From assembly GCF_007830155.1 (NCBI RefSeq), contig NZ_VLKY01000003.1, forward strand, positions 62,001 to 126,000: a stretch of 64,000 bases of DNA. The letters are read 5' to 3'. Positions 28,900 to 38,456 of this stretch are shown piece by piece. The notes under the pieces are model-generated. The model was not told where the DNA came from. It saw nothing but the letters and a program-made list of their open reading frames with translations, and did no database searches. Source of the stretch: Pseudomonas duriflava. Lineage in GTDB: Bacteria > Pseudomonadota > Gammaproteobacteria > Pseudomonadales > Pseudomonadaceae. The first letter of the stretch is position 1; each line of letters starts with the position of its first letter. The position numbers and the translations under genes were made by a program.

Positions 28900-29017
28900 A
28901 CGTAACGAATTGAGTCAGCGCCTGATCCTTTACCGCCGTTCTGCTGTCTATCCCTTATGTAGTTAATGGCCAGTCCTTTTCAGGGACGGCCATGGGTTTA
29001 GCTTCAAGGCGGACGGA

Positions 29018-29701
29018 ATGAATCAAACAGTATTACTACGCGCCCTTGTCATCATTGTTTGTATAGCTCTCATCCTGTCGGGAATCGCGCCCTACGATCG
29101 GGCAACCTGGTTCATGGAAATCTTTCCCGTATTGATCGTGCTGCCCCTGCTGATTGCCACGCATCAGCGTTTCAGCCTCACGCCGCTACTCTATGTGCTG
29201 ATTACGATTCATGCGCTGGGCCTGATTGCCGGAGGCACCTACAGCTATGCACGTGTGCCGCTGGGCGGATGGATTCAAGAGTTCCTCGACATGGAGCGCA
29301 ATCCCTACGACAAGCTTGGCCATTTCATGCAAGGGTTCGTGCCTTGTCTGCTGGCTAGGGAAATCCTGATTCGCGAGCGGCACGTCTTTGGGCGCAAGAT
29401 GCTGGCGTTTCTGTCGGGCTGCGTGGCGGTAGCGGTAAGCGCCGTCTATGAAATGATCGAGTGGTGGGCCGCGCTGGCGCTGGGGCAGGGCGCCGAAGAG
29501 TTCCTGGGTACCCAGGGTTACGAGTGGGATACCCAATCCGACATGTTTTATGCCTTGATTGGCGCCACAGCGGCCCTGACCTGCCTGTCCCGGTTGCAGG
29601 ACAGGCAAATCAAGGCCTTGGAGTCGCACCGTCCGCGATCCCAAGCCAGAGCACAGTCCCCGCTCGGCCAACGTACCGGCAGTAGGGAGCAGGCACCATA
29701 G
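29018..29701 (+). CDS. YjdF/DUF2238-family inner-membrane protein
   Basis: 227-residue polytopic membrane protein with about five or six hydrophobic segments and the family motifs YDKLGHFMQGF (about 95-105), AVYEMIEWW (about 147-155) and GTQGYEWDTQSDM (about 168-180). Members are widespread and uncharacterised; the conserved His, Glu and Asp inside or near the membrane hint at an enzyme or metal site. The last 25 residues are a charged tail. The AAGGCGGA upstream of the ATG is a fair ribosome-binding site. Confidence 0.82.
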   Translation: MNQTVLLRALVIIVCIALILSGIAPYDRATWFMEIFPVLIVLPLLIATHQRFSLTPLLYVLITIHALGLIAGGTYSYARVPLGGWIQEFLDMERNPYDKLGHFMQGFVPCLLAREILIRERHVFGRKMLAFLSGCVAVAVSAVYEMIEWWAALALGQGAEEFLGTQGYEWDTQSDMFYALIGATAALTCLSRLQDRQIKALESHRPRSQARAQSPLGQRTGSREQAP

Positions 29702-29710
29702 GGGTGATGT

Positions 29711-30634
29711 TCAGGTGCGCTCAGGCTCTGGCGCGTCCGGCAGCCGAATGGTCAGTGCATGGGCCAGAAACTGAATGAAGACTTTTATCCGCTGCGGCAC
29801 ATGACGGCGATGCGGGTACACGGCGTAAATATCGGCCCGTGGTGCCTCGTAGTCCTGAAGCAGAGGAATCAGCCGTCCGTTGGCAAGATGCTCCCGTACG
29901 TCCCACCATGAGCGCAAGATCAGACCATGCCCCTCCAGTGCTAAATGCACGGCTACCTCGCCATCGTTACTTGACAGCGTGCCGCTCACTTTCTGGGCTT
30001 GTTCCTGCCCGTTCTGACGGAAGCGCCAAATGGCATAGTCGCTGCCATCCTGGCGCAGCACGATGCAATTATGCGTGCTGAGGTCACTGATCGTCTTAGG
30101 CGTTCCGGCCCGTTCAAGGTAGGCCGGGGCAGCACAAAGAATGCGCGGGTTGCCTAGCAGCCGCTGGCCTACCAGCCGCGAGTCCGGCGGCTCACCCATA
30201 CGAATACAAATATCGACGCCTGGGTCCAGCAGGCTAAGCGGTTGGCTGGTCAGCTCCAGCGATAACTCGATCTGCGGATGCAGCTGGGCAAAGCGGGACA
30301 GCACCGGCGCCAGATGCCGCCGCCCGAAACCAAACGTGGCATTGATCCGCAGTTGGCCGCGCAAGGACTGGCGCTGATTGCTGACAGCGCTCTCCAGTTC
30401 TTCGATCTGCTGAAGAATCGGTCGGGCTCCTTCCAGATAGAGCTCGCCCTCAGGCGTTAAATCCAGCCGGCGCGTGGTGCGCTGAATCAACTGCACGCCC
30501 AATCGCTGCTCCAGCTGCGTTAATCGCTTGCTTACCGCAGGTAACGACAGCCCCAGTTCTCGCGCCACGGCCGTCAGGCTGCCCCGTGTTGCCACACGCT
30601 GAAAAAAGCTCAAGTCATCAGTGACCGACATCAT
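29711..30634 (-). CDS. LysR-family regulator, probable control of the tartrate/malate dehydrogenase gene
   Basis: 307-residue LysR protein: winged helix-turn-helix (GSLTAVARELGLSLPAVSKRL, residues 18-38) and effector-binding domain. Sequence and position (divergent, 105 bases from the dehydrogenase gene at 30740) match the DmlR-like arrangement in which a LysR regulator activates a D-malate/tartrate dehydrogenase gene. Regulation of its neighbour is an inference from this geometry. Either of two adjacent ATG codons could start translation. Confidence 0.88.
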   Translation of the reverse strand: MMSVTDDLSFFQRVATRGSLTAVARELGLSLPAVSKRLTQLEQRLGVQLIQRTTRRLDLTPEGELYLEGARPILQQIEELESAVSNQRQSLRGQLRINATFGFGRRHLAPVLSRFAQLHPQIELSLELTSQPLSLLDPGVDICIRMGEPPDSRLVGQRLLGNPRILCAAPAYLERAGTPKTISDLSTHNCIVLRQDGSDYAIWRFRQNGQEQAQKVSGTLSSNDGEVAVHLALEGHGLILRSWWDVREHLANGRLIPLLQDYEAPRADIYAVYPHRRHVPQRIKVFIQFLAHALTIRLPDAPEPERT

Positions 30635-30739
30635 TCTTTCCTTTGGTTCAAGAATGGTTTTCGAAAAGGCCTAATTGTGCGCGTTAAACAGTGGAATACA
30701 CTGGCCTGACTGACCAATCAACAACAAGAGGAACCGCGC

Positions 30740-31819
30740 ATGGCTACGTCCCGCTACAGAATCGCCGTTATTCCCGGCGACGGCATCGGCAAGGAAGTGA
30801 TGCCTGAGGGCGTTCGCGTACTTGATGCCGCGGCCAAGGCTTTTAATCTCGAACTTCAGTGGGACTGGTTCAACTTTGCCTGTGCCGACTATTACCTCCA
30901 GCACGGCAAGATGATGCCGGACGACTGGTTCGAGCAGCTCAAGGGCTACGACGCCATTTATTTCGGTGCGGTGGGCTGGCCGGAGGTTGTGCCGGATCAC
31001 ATTTCCCTGTGGGATTCACTGCTGAAATTCCGGCGTGATTTCGACCAATATGTGAACTTGCGTCCCTGTCGCCTGATGCCTGGCGTGAAAAGTCCGCTGG
31101 CTGACCGCAAGCCAGGCGATATCGACTTCTATGTGGTGCGCGAGAATACCGAGGGTGAGTATTCCAGTATCGGCGGCAAAATGTTTGTTGGGACTGAGCG
31201 CGAAATCGTCATGCAGGAAACCGTCATGAGCCGTGTCGGTGTGGATCGCATCCTCAAGTTCGCCTTTGAACTCTCCCAGCGCCGGCCGAAAAAACACCTG
31301 ACGTCGGCTACCAAATCCAACGGCATTTCCATCACCATGCCGTACTGGGACGAGCGCGTTGAAGCCATGGCCGCGCATTATCCGGAGATCAAGGTCGACA
31401 AATACCACATCGATATTCTGACAGCGAACTTCGTTCTGCATCCGGACTGGTTCGATGTGGTTGTGGCAAGCAACCTGTTCGGCGACATCCTGTCCGATCT
31501 TGGTCCGGCGTGTACCGGCACTATCGGAATTGCGCCTTCGGCCAACATCAACCCGGACCGCCGCTTCCCCAGCCTGTTCGAGCCGGTGCACGGTTCTGCG
31601 CCGGATATTGCTGGCAAGGGTATCGCCAACCCCATCGGGCAAATTTGGTGTGGCGGGATGATGCTGGAGCACCTGGGGCATCACGAAGCCGGTGCTGCAA
31701 TTCTCTCGGCTATCGAGGCTGTTCTGGCGAAAGGGCCAGACAACGCACCGCTGACTGGTGATATCGGTGGAAAGGGCACAACGGAAGAACTGGGTAAGGC
31801 CATCGCGGCGATGTTCTGA
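30740..31819 (+). CDS. ttuC: Tartrate dehydrogenase / D-malate dehydrogenase (decarboxylating)
   Basis: 359-residue cytosolic NAD-dependent oxidoreductase of the isocitrate/isopropylmalate dehydrogenase family. It converts tartrate or D-malate to oxidised products (oxaloglycolate; pyruvate plus CO2). Visible motifs: IAVIPGDGIGKEV at the start, substrate-binding arginines in LRPCRLMPGV and VVRENTEGEYSS, and metal-binding aspartates in NLFGDILSDLG. The length fits TtuC/DmlA rather than LeuB. AGAGGAA precedes the ATG. A LysR gene is divergent. Which substrate dominates in vivo cannot be told from sequence. Confidence 0.9.
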   Translation: MATSRYRIAVIPGDGIGKEVMPEGVRVLDAAAKAFNLELQWDWFNFACADYYLQHGKMMPDDWFEQLKGYDAIYFGAVGWPEVVPDHISLWDSLLKFRRDFDQYVNLRPCRLMPGVKSPLADRKPGDIDFYVVRENTEGEYSSIGGKMFVGTEREIVMQETVMSRVGVDRILKFAFELSQRRPKKHLTSATKSNGISITMPYWDERVEAMAAHYPEIKVDKYHIDILTANFVLHPDWFDVVVASNLFGDILSDLGPACTGTIGIAPSANINPDRRFPSLFEPVHGSAPDIAGKGIANPIGQIWCGGMMLEHLGHHEAGAAILSAIEAVLAKGPDNAPLTGDIGGKGTTEELGKAIAAMF

Positions 31820-31828
31820 TACAGGGAG

Positions 31829-31870
31829 GGCTTATAGCGCGCACCGGGAACATGCAGTGCGCCTTAAGCC
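31829..31870. terminator. Bidirectional terminator between ttuC and znuB
   Basis: Inverted repeat GGCTTA..GCGCAC / GTGCGC..TAAGCC with a 12-base loop, followed by TTTAAC on the plus strand. It sits in the 63 bases between two convergent stop codons. Confidence 0.6.
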
Positions 31871-31882
31871 TTTAACGTATCG

Positions 31883-32668
31883 TTATACCCGCTTCGGCAG
31901 CACGAAACTGAGTAGAAACAACGCGGCCGCCGAGACTACGATCGAGGGGCCAGCCGGAGTGTCTTCATACCAGGACAGCGATAGCCCCAGGCACACCGCG
32001 ACGATGCCCAGCAGGCTGGCACCCAATGCCATCTGCTCTGGGCTGCGGGCATGCCGTTGGGCGGCAGCAGCGGGAATGATTAGCAGCGAAGTAATCAGCA
32101 GCACGCCAACGATCTTCATTGCCACCGCAATCACCACCGCAATCAGCAGCATCAGGGCCATGCGGATCGCCGTAACCGGCAATCCTTCCACCCGTGCCAA
32201 CTCTTCATGCACCGTAATCGCCAGGAGCGGACGCCATAGCGCGGCCAAAGCCGCCAAGACCACAACGCTGCCGATTGCGATCCACCAGAGATCCGTCTGA
32301 CTTACTGCCAACAGGTCGCCGAAGAGGTAGCTCATCAAGTCGATCCGCACGTCCTTCATAAAGGACAGCGCAACAAGCCCGAGCGATAGGGTGCTGTGTG
32401 CCATGATGCCCAGCAGGGTATCGGCGGCAAGCCCCTGGCGCTTCTGCAGCAGCACCAGCAGTATGGCGAGGAGCAAACACCCGACAGTAACAGCCAGGGT
32501 CGGATTGATGTCCAACAGGAAACCCATCGCCACGCCTAGAAGGGCGGCATGAGAGAGGGTATCCCCAAAATAGGCCATGCGCCGCCAGACCACGAACGAA
32601 CCCAGCGGCCCGGCAACAATGGCCAGTGCCAGCCCGGCGAGCAGGGCATATAACAAAAAATCAGCCAT
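31883..32668 (-). CDS. znuB: Zinc ABC transporter permease
   Basis: 261-residue inner-membrane permease of the ZnuABC zinc importer, with about eight hydrophobic helices and the conserved [15 protein letters not shown] segment (about residues 33-47). The ATG at 32668 ([12 protein letters not shown]) overlaps the end of znuC by eight bases, indicating coupled translation; a longer open frame begins at 32794 but is not family-like. Last gene of the zur-znuC-znuB operon, controlled by Zur. Confidence 0.94.
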   Translation of the reverse strand: MADFLLYALLAGLALAIVAGPLGSFVVWRRMAYFGDTLSHAALLGVAMGFLLDINPTLAVTVGCLLLAILLVLLQKRQGLAADTLLGIMAHSTLSLGLVALSFMKDVRIDLMSYLFGDLLAVSQTDLWWIAIGSVVVLAALAALWRPLLAITVHEELARVEGLPVTAIRMALMLLIAVVIAVAMKIVGVLLITSLLIIPAAAAQRHARSPEQMALGASLLGIVAVCLGLSLSWYEDTPAGPSIVVSAAALFLLSFVLPKRV

Positions 32669-33434
32669 GCTTGCAGTGCTCACCATGGACATGAGGTTGA
32701 GGCATGACCACATGGCCGTGCAGGCTATGGGCGTGGTCATGGTGGTGGTGATAAATCGCCAGACTCCGAGCGTCCTGCCCAAACAGTTCGACAAACGCCG
32801 GATGGCCGCTGACCTGTTCCGGATGGCCGGAGCAACAGACGTGATGGTTCAGGCAAACCACCTGATCGGTTGTGCTCATCACCAGGTGCAGGTCATGGGA
32901 TACCATCAGCACTCCGCACCCATAGCGGTTACGCAACTGCGTAATAAGCCGGTACAACTCGGCCTGGCCGCTGACATCCACGCCTTGCACGGGCTCGTCT
33001 AGCACCAGCAATTCAGGTTTGCGTAGCAAGGCCCGTGCAAGCAGAACACGCTGCAGTTCACCGCCGGAAATGGTTTGTAATGGGCTATCAAGCAAATGAT
33101 CGCCCCCTACTTCCGCCAGAGCCTTGGCTGCACTGCTGCGGTCGACCCCTGGCACCAGGCGCAGAAAGCGCAGTACCGTCAGGGGCAGGGTGGCATCCAC
33201 ATGGAGCTTTTGCGGCATATAACCGATGCGCAGGTGCGGCTGTCGCCATACGGTGCCGCTGTCCGGCGTGAGCAGGCCGAGTACAGCCCGTACCAGGGTC
33301 GTCTTGCCGGCGCCGTTAGGCCCAATAAGCGTAACGATCTCACCGGGCGCGATAGCCAGGCTCACCTGATCCAGAATGTTCTGTCCGGAAAAGCGTACGC
33401 CTACGTTGGACAATCGAACTAGTGCGTCGCTCAT
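32661..33434 (-). CDS. znuC: Zinc ABC transporter ATP-binding protein
   Basis: 257-residue ATPase that powers zinc import through ZnuB. Walker A is [14 protein letters not shown], the signature [15 protein letters not shown], Walker [13 protein letters not shown]. The C-terminal 40 residues are histidine-rich ([13 protein letters not shown] and HVHGEH), probably binding zinc. Its ATG at 33434 overlaps the zur stop in ATGA, so zur and znuC are translationally coupled. Confidence 0.95.
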   Translation of the reverse strand: MSDALVRLSNVGVRFSGQNILDQVSLAIAPGEIVTLIGPNGAGKTTLVRAVLGLLTPDSGTVWRQPHLRIGYMPQKLHVDATLPLTVLRFLRLVPGVDRSSAAKALAEVGGDHLLDSPLQTISGGELQRVLLARALLRKPELLVLDEPVQGVDVSGQAELYRLITQLRNRYGCGVLMVSHDLHLVMSTTDQVVCLNHHVCCSGHPEQVSGHPAFVELFGQDARSLAIYHHHHDHAHSLHGHVVMPQPHVHGEHCKHG

Positions 33435-33916
33435 GCAGCATCCCGGCACGTGGAACACAGGCCGACCACTTCAACCGTCTGGCCTTCGACCGTAAAGCCG
33501 ATATCGCGGGCACTGGTCTGGATGGCGCTTTCAATGGTCGACTGCTCGATCTCGACGGCAACATGGCACTGTCGGCAGATCAGAAACTGGCCTTGGTGCG
33601 CATGCCCAGGATGATTGCAGCCAACAAAGGCATTCAACGAGGCGATACGGTGGACCAGACCGTTCTCCAATAGGAAGTCCAGGGCGCGGTATACCGTGGG
33701 CGGTGCGGCACGGCGGCCGTCCTGCTCGCTGAGTACGCCTAGGATGTCGTAGGCGCCCAGAGGCTTATGGCTCTGCCAGACCAGTTCCAGCACACGACGG
33801 CGTAGATCGGTCAACCGAACGCCGGAGCGTGCACATAACGTCTCAGCCTCGCCCAGGGCATGGGCTACGCAGCGGGAATGATCATGCGGGCGAGAAGCCA
33901 AAGGGATGCTCGTCAT
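33431..33916 (-). CDS. zur: Zinc uptake regulator, Fur family
   Basis: 161-residue zinc-responsive repressor (called Np20/Zur in P. aeruginosa). N-terminal winged helix ([46 protein letters not shown]) and C-terminal metal-binding dimerisation domain with [18 protein letters not shown] and the CSTC pair near the end. The ATG at 33916 gives the family length; a longer open frame from 34084 crosses the operator region and the znuA start. First gene of zur-znuC-znuB, divergent from znuA. Confidence 0.93.
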   Translation of the reverse strand: MTSIPLASRPHDHSRCVAHALGEAETLCARSGVRLTDLRRRVLELVWQSHKPLGAYDILGVLSEQDGRRAAPPTVYRALDFLLENGLVHRIASLNAFVGCNHPGHAHQGQFLICRQCHVAVEIEQSTIESAIQTSARDIGFTVEGQTVEVVGLCSTCRDAA

Positions 33917-33944
33917 CTGAAGATAACCGTTAGGGAGAAAGGAC

Positions 33945-33957
33945 GTTATTATATTAC
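33945..33957. promoter_or_regulatory. Zur operator between zur and znuA
   Basis: GTTATTATATTAC agrees closely with the GTTAT-N3-ATAAC core of gammaproteobacterial Zur boxes. It lies in the 66-base gap between the divergent zur and znuA genes, so one site could repress both directions when zinc is plentiful. Confidence 0.72.
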
Positions 33958-33982
33958 AAATCCTCTGCTTTGAGACCCTTCC

Positions 33983-34945
33983 GTGATCCGATCCCTGATC
34001 GCCGGCGCTTGGCTCGGCCTGACCTTTTTCACTGCCTCGGCTCAGGCCGAGGTTAATGTTCTTACCAGCATCAAACCGTTGCAATTAATTGCCGCGGCCG
34101 TACAAGACGGTGCCGGTCAGCCTGATGTTCTGCTGCCTCCAGGTGCCTCGCCGCACCATTACGCGTTGCGCCCGTCCGATATCCGCCGTGTGCGTGACGC
34201 GCAGCTGTTCTACTGGATCGGCCCGGACATGGAAACCTTTCTCAAGGGCGTACTGCCCGGCCGCCAGCAGCCCAGCGTAACCATTCAGGACTTGCCCGGT
34301 CTGCACCTACGCCGCTTCATGAGTTTCGAGGAGAAGGGGCATGACGATCATGCAGGGCACGAGGACCATGAGGATCATGACCATCATGACGAGGCCTTGG
34401 AACATGACCATGACCACCGCCCGGGTACGCTGGATGCGCATCTCTGGTTACTGCCAGCCAACGCCCGGGTTATTGCGGCAAAGATGGCGGCCGACCTGGC
34501 CACCCAAGACCCAGCCAATGCTGCCCGTTACCAGGCCAATCTTCAGCAGTTCGAGCAACGCCTGGACCGGCTAGATGCAGCATTAAAGCAGCAGCTTACG
34601 CCGCTGGTCGGCAAGCCCTATTTTGTCTTTCATGAGGCCTTCGATTATTTCGAGGAGGCCTATGGCCTGTCGCACCGTGGCGTCTTTGCCATCAGCGGCG
34701 ACGTTCAACCCGGCGCTCGTCACGTAGCGGCCATGCGGACCCTACTTGAGAAGACCGGGCCGACCTGCGTCTTTACCGAGCCGCCTCTGCAGCCACGACT
34801 GGCAAACACCCTAAGCGAGGGGTTGCCGGTGACCTTGGCTGAATTGGACCCGCTAGGAGCGGCCGTGCCTGTTAACGCTGAAGGATACGAGGCACTGATG
34901 ACATCTGTAGCTCAGGTGTTGTCTGGTTGTCTGAGCAAGATTTAG
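33983..34945 (+). CDS. znuA: Zinc ABC transporter periplasmic binding protein
   Basis: 320-residue periplasmic protein that captures Zn(II) for ZnuBC. It starts with GTG at 33983 and a signal peptide cleaved near ASAQA-EV (residue 22). The zinc ligands are expected at the conserved histidines (PHHYALRPSD, LDAHLWLLP, FVFHEAFDYF), and a His/Asp/Glu-rich loop spans about residues 118-147 (HDDHAGHEDHEDHDHHD). Divergent from zur across a Zur box. Confidence 0.94.
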   Translation: MIRSLIAGAWLGLTFFTASAQAEVNVLTSIKPLQLIAAAVQDGAGQPDVLLPPGASPHHYALRPSDIRRVRDAQLFYWIGPDMETFLKGVLPGRQQPSVTIQDLPGLHLRRFMSFEEKGHDDHAGHEDHEDHDHHDEALEHDHDHRPGTLDAHLWLLPANARVIAAKMAADLATQDPANAARYQANLQQFEQRLDRLDAALKQQLTPLVGKPYFVFHEAFDYFEEAYGLSHRGVFAISGDVQPGARHVAAMRTLLEKTGPTCVFTEPPLQPRLANTLSEGLPVTLAELDPLGAAVPVNAEGYEALMTSVAQVLSGCLSKI

Positions 34946-34995
34946 GTTAATCCTGCACAGTGGACCTTGTGTCTTAGCGCTAGGCCCACCTCAGC

Positions 34996-35024
34996 TGGTA
35001 TCTAAACTGGTATTTAAGTGGTAT
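34996..35024. promoter_or_regulatory. Three TGGTAT direct repeats before nagR
   Basis: TGGTAT occurs at 34996-35001, 35008-35013 and 35019-35024, one per helical turn, 36 bases before the GntR-type gene. They may be operator half-sites for autoregulation, or may include promoter elements. Confidence 0.45.
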
Positions 35025-35059
35025 TAATATCGCTCGTTCCTTTTCTATAGGCCTCTGGA

Positions 35060-35794
35060 ATGAGCGATGCGTTAAGCCACATCACGTTGGATCAGAACGG
35101 ATCCACGCCTCTTTATCTGCAGCTGGCCCAGCAATTGGAGTCTGCGATTCATGCGGGGCTCTGGCGTGCCGAAGATGCCTTGCCGTCTGAACGGATGCTG
35201 TGTGAGCGGCTGTCGATTTCGCGTGTCACTGCACGCAAAGCCCTGGATGTTTTGCTGGCGCAAAAACTGATCAACCGCACGCACGGTTCGGGCACTTTCA
35301 TTACGCCCCGTCTGGCCATGCCCCTGTCCCGGCTGTCCAGTTTCAGCGATATGCTGCGCGGCAAGGGCTTTACCCCCAGCTCTCAATGGCTGTCCCGAGG
35401 GCTGGCGGAGCCGACCCCTGAAGAAAGCCTGCGCCTGGGACTTTCTCCGCGGGATCAGGTCGCCCGGCTCAAGCGCTTACGCCGGGCTGACGGGGTGGTC
35501 ATGGCCATCGAACACAGTACGTTGCCAGCTCGTTTCGTGCCTGACCCTACTGCGGTAGGCGACTCACTGTATGCCTGGCTGGATGCTGCCGGGTTGTCTG
35601 TAGTTCGAGCGTTACAGCATGTGCAGGCGGTCAACGCCACGCCGGACATGGCCGCCCTGGCTGGCCTTGAACCGGGTACGGCCATGCTGCGGCTGACGCG
35701 TATTGGTTACCAAGTAGACAACACTCCAATCGAGCTTACCGATACCTACTGCCGTAACGACTACTACGATTTTATCGCCGAATTGCGGCGCTAG
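35060..35794 (+). CDS. nagR: GntR/HutC-family regulator, NagR-like
   Basis: 244-residue repressor: winged helix-turn-helix of the GntR type (LPSERMLCERLSISRVTARKALDVLL, about 43-68) and a UTRA effector domain (about 95-240), which in NagR-type proteins binds phosphorylated amino sugars. The adjacent SIS-domain deaminase gene, 123 bases downstream on the same strand, supports an aminosugar role. The nagA gene usually found between them in pseudomonads is absent here. Confidence 0.85.
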   Translation: MSDALSHITLDQNGSTPLYLQLAQQLESAIHAGLWRAEDALPSERMLCERLSISRVTARKALDVLLAQKLINRTHGSGTFITPRLAMPLSRLSSFSDMLRGKGFTPSSQWLSRGLAEPTPEESLRLGLSPRDQVARLKRLRRADGVVMAIEHSTLPARFVPDPTAVGDSLYAWLDAAGLSVVRALQHVQAVNATPDMAALAGLEPGTAMLRLTRIGYQVDNTPIELTDTYCRNDYYDFIAELRR

Positions 35795-35917
35795 GCGTCA
35801 GCGGAGGGTTGAGGCCCGGCAGTACGGCCCAGCCCTGATACCCAGCGCCTGTTACCCACAAGACTCGCCGCCTCGATACGGTGTTGTGAGTCCGGTAGAC
35901 CCTGAAAGGACATATCT

Positions 35918-36940
35918 ATGACCTCACTCATGCATGAAGAAGCCGCTTCGGCCCGTGCCGCTGTTGTCACGCAGCTCCAGGCGTCCGAGTCGATGATTGA
36001 AGCCCTGGCAGAGCAGTTGCGCCGCGAGCCGCCTGCAGGAGCGCTGACCGTAGCGCGCGGCAGCTCAGACCATGCCGCCAGCTACTTTGCCTACCTAGCC
36101 ATGCAACGCTTGGGCATACCAGTCGCCTCGCTACCCATGTCCCTGATAACACTTCGAAAGGCGCCGCTGCAGGTGAACGGTTATCTGGCGCTGGCACTCT
36201 CTCAGTCGGGTCGCAGTCCCGACCTGATCGACACAATGCGCGCCCTGGGCGAGCGTGGCGCGTTGACGGCTGCGCTGGTGAATGCACCGGACTCACCGCT
36301 GGCTTCGGTTTGCACGCAAACCGTTCCGCTGAGTGCCGGTGAAGAGCGCAGCGTAGCCGCTACCAAGAGTTTTATCGCCACGCTTAGTGCCAGCGCTCGG
36401 TTGATTGCCCACTGGCAAGCCGATGCCGCCTTGCTGGAAGCCGGGCAGCGTCTGCCGGACGATTTACAGCACGCCTGGGAGCTAGACTGGGCACCCGCTC
36501 TCGATGCCTTAAAGGACGCTCAACGCTGTATGGTGGTGGGGCGCGGCCTGGGCATGAGCATTGCTCTCGAAGCAGCGCTGAAGTTCAAGGAAACCTCCGT
36601 GCTGCAAGGCGAGGCCTTCAGCGGCGCCGAAATCAAGCATGGGCCGATGGCCCTGATCGAAGACGGCTATCCGCTGCTTATCTTCGCGCCGCGAGGCCCC
36701 GAGCAGGCAGGACTGTTGGCCTTGGCCGACGAGATGCGGCAACGCGGCGCGCATGTTCTGCTCGCCGCTCCTACCAGCGTACCCGGACACACCCTGCCGC
36801 TGGCTGAAGCGGGCCATCCAGACCTTGATCCGATCCTGGCTATCCAGAGCTTTTATCGGATGGCCGCTGCCCTGGCCGAAGCTCGCGGACTTAATCCAGA
36901 TCAGCCACCGCACTTGCAGAAAGTGACCTGTACTCACTGA
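35918..36940 (+). CDS. SIS-domain aminosugar isomerase/deaminase (NagB-II type)
   Basis: 340-residue cytosolic protein of two SIS domains, equivalent to the isomerase half of GlmS and lacking the glutaminase half. Motifs: VARGSSDHAASYFAYLAMQ, ALSQSGRSPDLIDTM, GEERSVAATKSF, GRGLGMSIALEAALKFKETS, and the catalytic-region GAEIKHGPMALIE. Proteins of this kind convert glucosamine-6-phosphate to fructose-6-phosphate plus ammonia. It is transcribed after nagR. Other SIS sugar isomerases cannot be fully excluded. Confidence 0.85.
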   Translation: MTSLMHEEAASARAAVVTQLQASESMIEALAEQLRREPPAGALTVARGSSDHAASYFAYLAMQRLGIPVASLPMSLITLRKAPLQVNGYLALALSQSGRSPDLIDTMRALGERGALTAALVNAPDSPLASVCTQTVPLSAGEERSVAATKSFIATLSASARLIAHWQADAALLEAGQRLPDDLQHAWELDWAPALDALKDAQRCMVVGRGLGMSIALEAALKFKETSVLQGEAFSGAEIKHGPMALIEDGYPLLIFAPRGPEQAGLLALADEMRQRGAHVLLAAPTSVPGHTLPLAEAGHPDLDPILAIQSFYRMAAALAEARGLNPDQPPHLQKVTCTH

Positions 36941-36960
36941 ATCCAAGCAGGTACGAAGAG

Positions 36961-36995
36961 ATGCGCCCTGCGCTGTTAGTTGGCATAGGGCGCAT
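36961..36995. terminator. Bidirectional hairpin between the SIS gene and thrB
   Basis: Perfect 9-bp arms ATGCGCCCT / AGGGCGCAT with a 17-base loop, between convergent stop codons at 36940 and 37026. The flanks are AT-rich but lack a continuous T run. Confidence 0.55.
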
Positions 36996-37025
36996 TAATC
37001 TAAGTAAATAAAGCTTTTCGAGGCC

Positions 37026-37976
37026 TTACAAGGACATTGGCAACGCTATGCTCATCGTCTGGCGTTGAGCCAGACGATGTTCAAACTCGGCCGGATCATG
37101 AATCAGCACATCCTGGCCGGCAAAGGCCTTGGCAGCGATCAGGCGGGACAGCCAGAAGCGTACACAGGCGGCACGCAGCATCATTGGCCAGAGTTCTACT
37201 TCCAGTGGGCTGAAACGGCGTTTGGCGGCGTAGGCAGCCAGGAGCGACTGGGCACGGTGCTTATCGAGCGAGCCGTCTCTATTAGAGCACCAGTCGTTTA
37301 CAGTGATCGCCAGGTCGTACAGCATCCAGCCAGAGCAGGCGTTATAAAAGTCGATTACGCCGGACAGATGCGCTCCGTCAAACATGACGTTATCGCGAAA
37401 CAGATCGGCATGCAGGTTGGCCCGTGGCAATGTGGGGTTGCGCTTGAGCAGAGCATCAATTTCCGCCAGCGCGGCGTGCAGGTGGACTCGGGCCGTCTCG
37501 GACAGCTCCTGCGCCAAGTGCTGCCCTTGTTCCAGCATCCACTCGAAGCCACGATCGCTGGGGCGCTCGATAATCCGGTTGGTTGTCGACAGGTGGATAT
37601 TTGCCAGCAGCGTACCGACCTCCTGGCAGTGATGCGCATTCGGGTTACGCTCGTGCTTGCCCGGCAGGCGCGGTTGTAGCAGCGCCGGTTTGCTCGCCAG
37701 CGTTCGCAGAGCATCGCCCGTTTCGCTACGCAGGGCATAGGGTACCGGCAGGTCCGCCTCGTGCAGAACGTCGAGCAGCTCAATGAAGAACGGTAGGTCA
37801 GCCACCGGCCCGCGCTCTACCAGCGTCAGGACAAACTCGCCGCCTTCCAGGCTGATAAAGTAATTAGTGTTTTCCGACCCTTCGGCTATGCCACGAAAAT
37901 CACGCAGACGACCCAGGCCATAAGGCGCCAGGAAAGCTTCAAGGGTTGGGCGATCAAGCGGAGTGAAGACGGACAT
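37026..37976 (-). CDS. thrB: Homoserine kinase, type II (aminoglycoside-kinase fold)
   Basis: 316-residue cytosolic enzyme that phosphorylates homoserine in threonine synthesis. Kinase-fold motifs: GSENTNYFISLEGGEFVLTL near the start, catalytic loop LHADLFRDNVMFDG and metal-binding GVIDFYNACSG. The ATG at 37976 gives exactly the Pseudomonas ThrB length; the longer frame from 38033 adds unrelated residues. Its place beside the DUF2782 gene and polA matches P. aeruginosa. Confidence 0.93.
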   Translation of the reverse strand: MSVFTPLDRPTLEAFLAPYGLGRLRDFRGIAEGSENTNYFISLEGGEFVLTLVERGPVADLPFFIELLDVLHEADLPVPYALRSETGDALRTLASKPALLQPRLPGKHERNPNAHHCQEVGTLLANIHLSTTNRIIERPSDRGFEWMLEQGQHLAQELSETARVHLHAALAEIDALLKRNPTLPRANLHADLFRDNVMFDGAHLSGVIDFYNACSGWMLYDLAITVNDWCSNRDGSLDKHRAQSLLAAYAAKRRFSPLEVELWPMMLRAACVRFWLSRLIAAKAFAGQDVLIHDPAEFEHRLAQRQTMSIALPMSL

Positions 37977-38102
37977 GGGGCGAAGCTTTCCTCGAAGCGT
38001 CATGAACGTGAAGGCGGCCAGTAAGGCCCGCAAGGCGGCGGGCAGTTTACCGTCTGCTGCCGCTGCTGTAACAGCCGCATTCGCGCATGTTGGTCGAGAA
38101 AA

Positions 38103-38384
38103 TTACCAGCGGAAGATTTCCCACTGCGGAATCAGCATATCGGGCTGGTCCGAACGGATGAAGTTATTGTCGCCGTCGGCACGCACCAGAAAATAAGGCT
38201 TGCCGTGCTTGGGCGTCACCTTGATGGCATAAAGAAAGCCATTTACTCGATATTCCTGAATGGTTTTATCGCCGTCGTGGCGAATGGTCACGTCCGGCTC
38301 GGGAGACGGGGCGTCCTGGGCGAAAACCGGGGCCGCCGAAACGGCTAAAAGACCGACGAGTAAAAGTCGATTGAGTACACGCAT
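38103..38384 (-). CDS. DUF2782-family periplasmic protein
   Basis: 93-residue protein with a signal peptide (cleavage near VFA-QD, residue 23) and a DUF2782 domain ([24 protein letters not shown]). Function unknown. Located between thrB and polA, reading the same way as thrB and divergent from polA, as in P. aeruginosa. Confidence 0.9.
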   Translation of the reverse strand: MRVLNRLLLVGLLAVSAAPVFAQDAPSPEPDVTIRHDGDKTIQEYRVNGFLYAIKVTPKHGKPYFLVRADGDNNFIRSDQPDMLIPQWEIFRW

Positions 38385-38456
38385 GGTAACCTTGCCCTTT
38401 TGAATAGGTCAGAGGGAATTCTACCCCTGCGCCCTGCGAAAAGGTTGATCTCGCTC

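Noticed and set aside
34334-34410. Tandem repeat DNA in znuA
   Set aside because: The CATGA/GATCATGA repetition simply encodes the histidine/aspartate-rich zinc loop.
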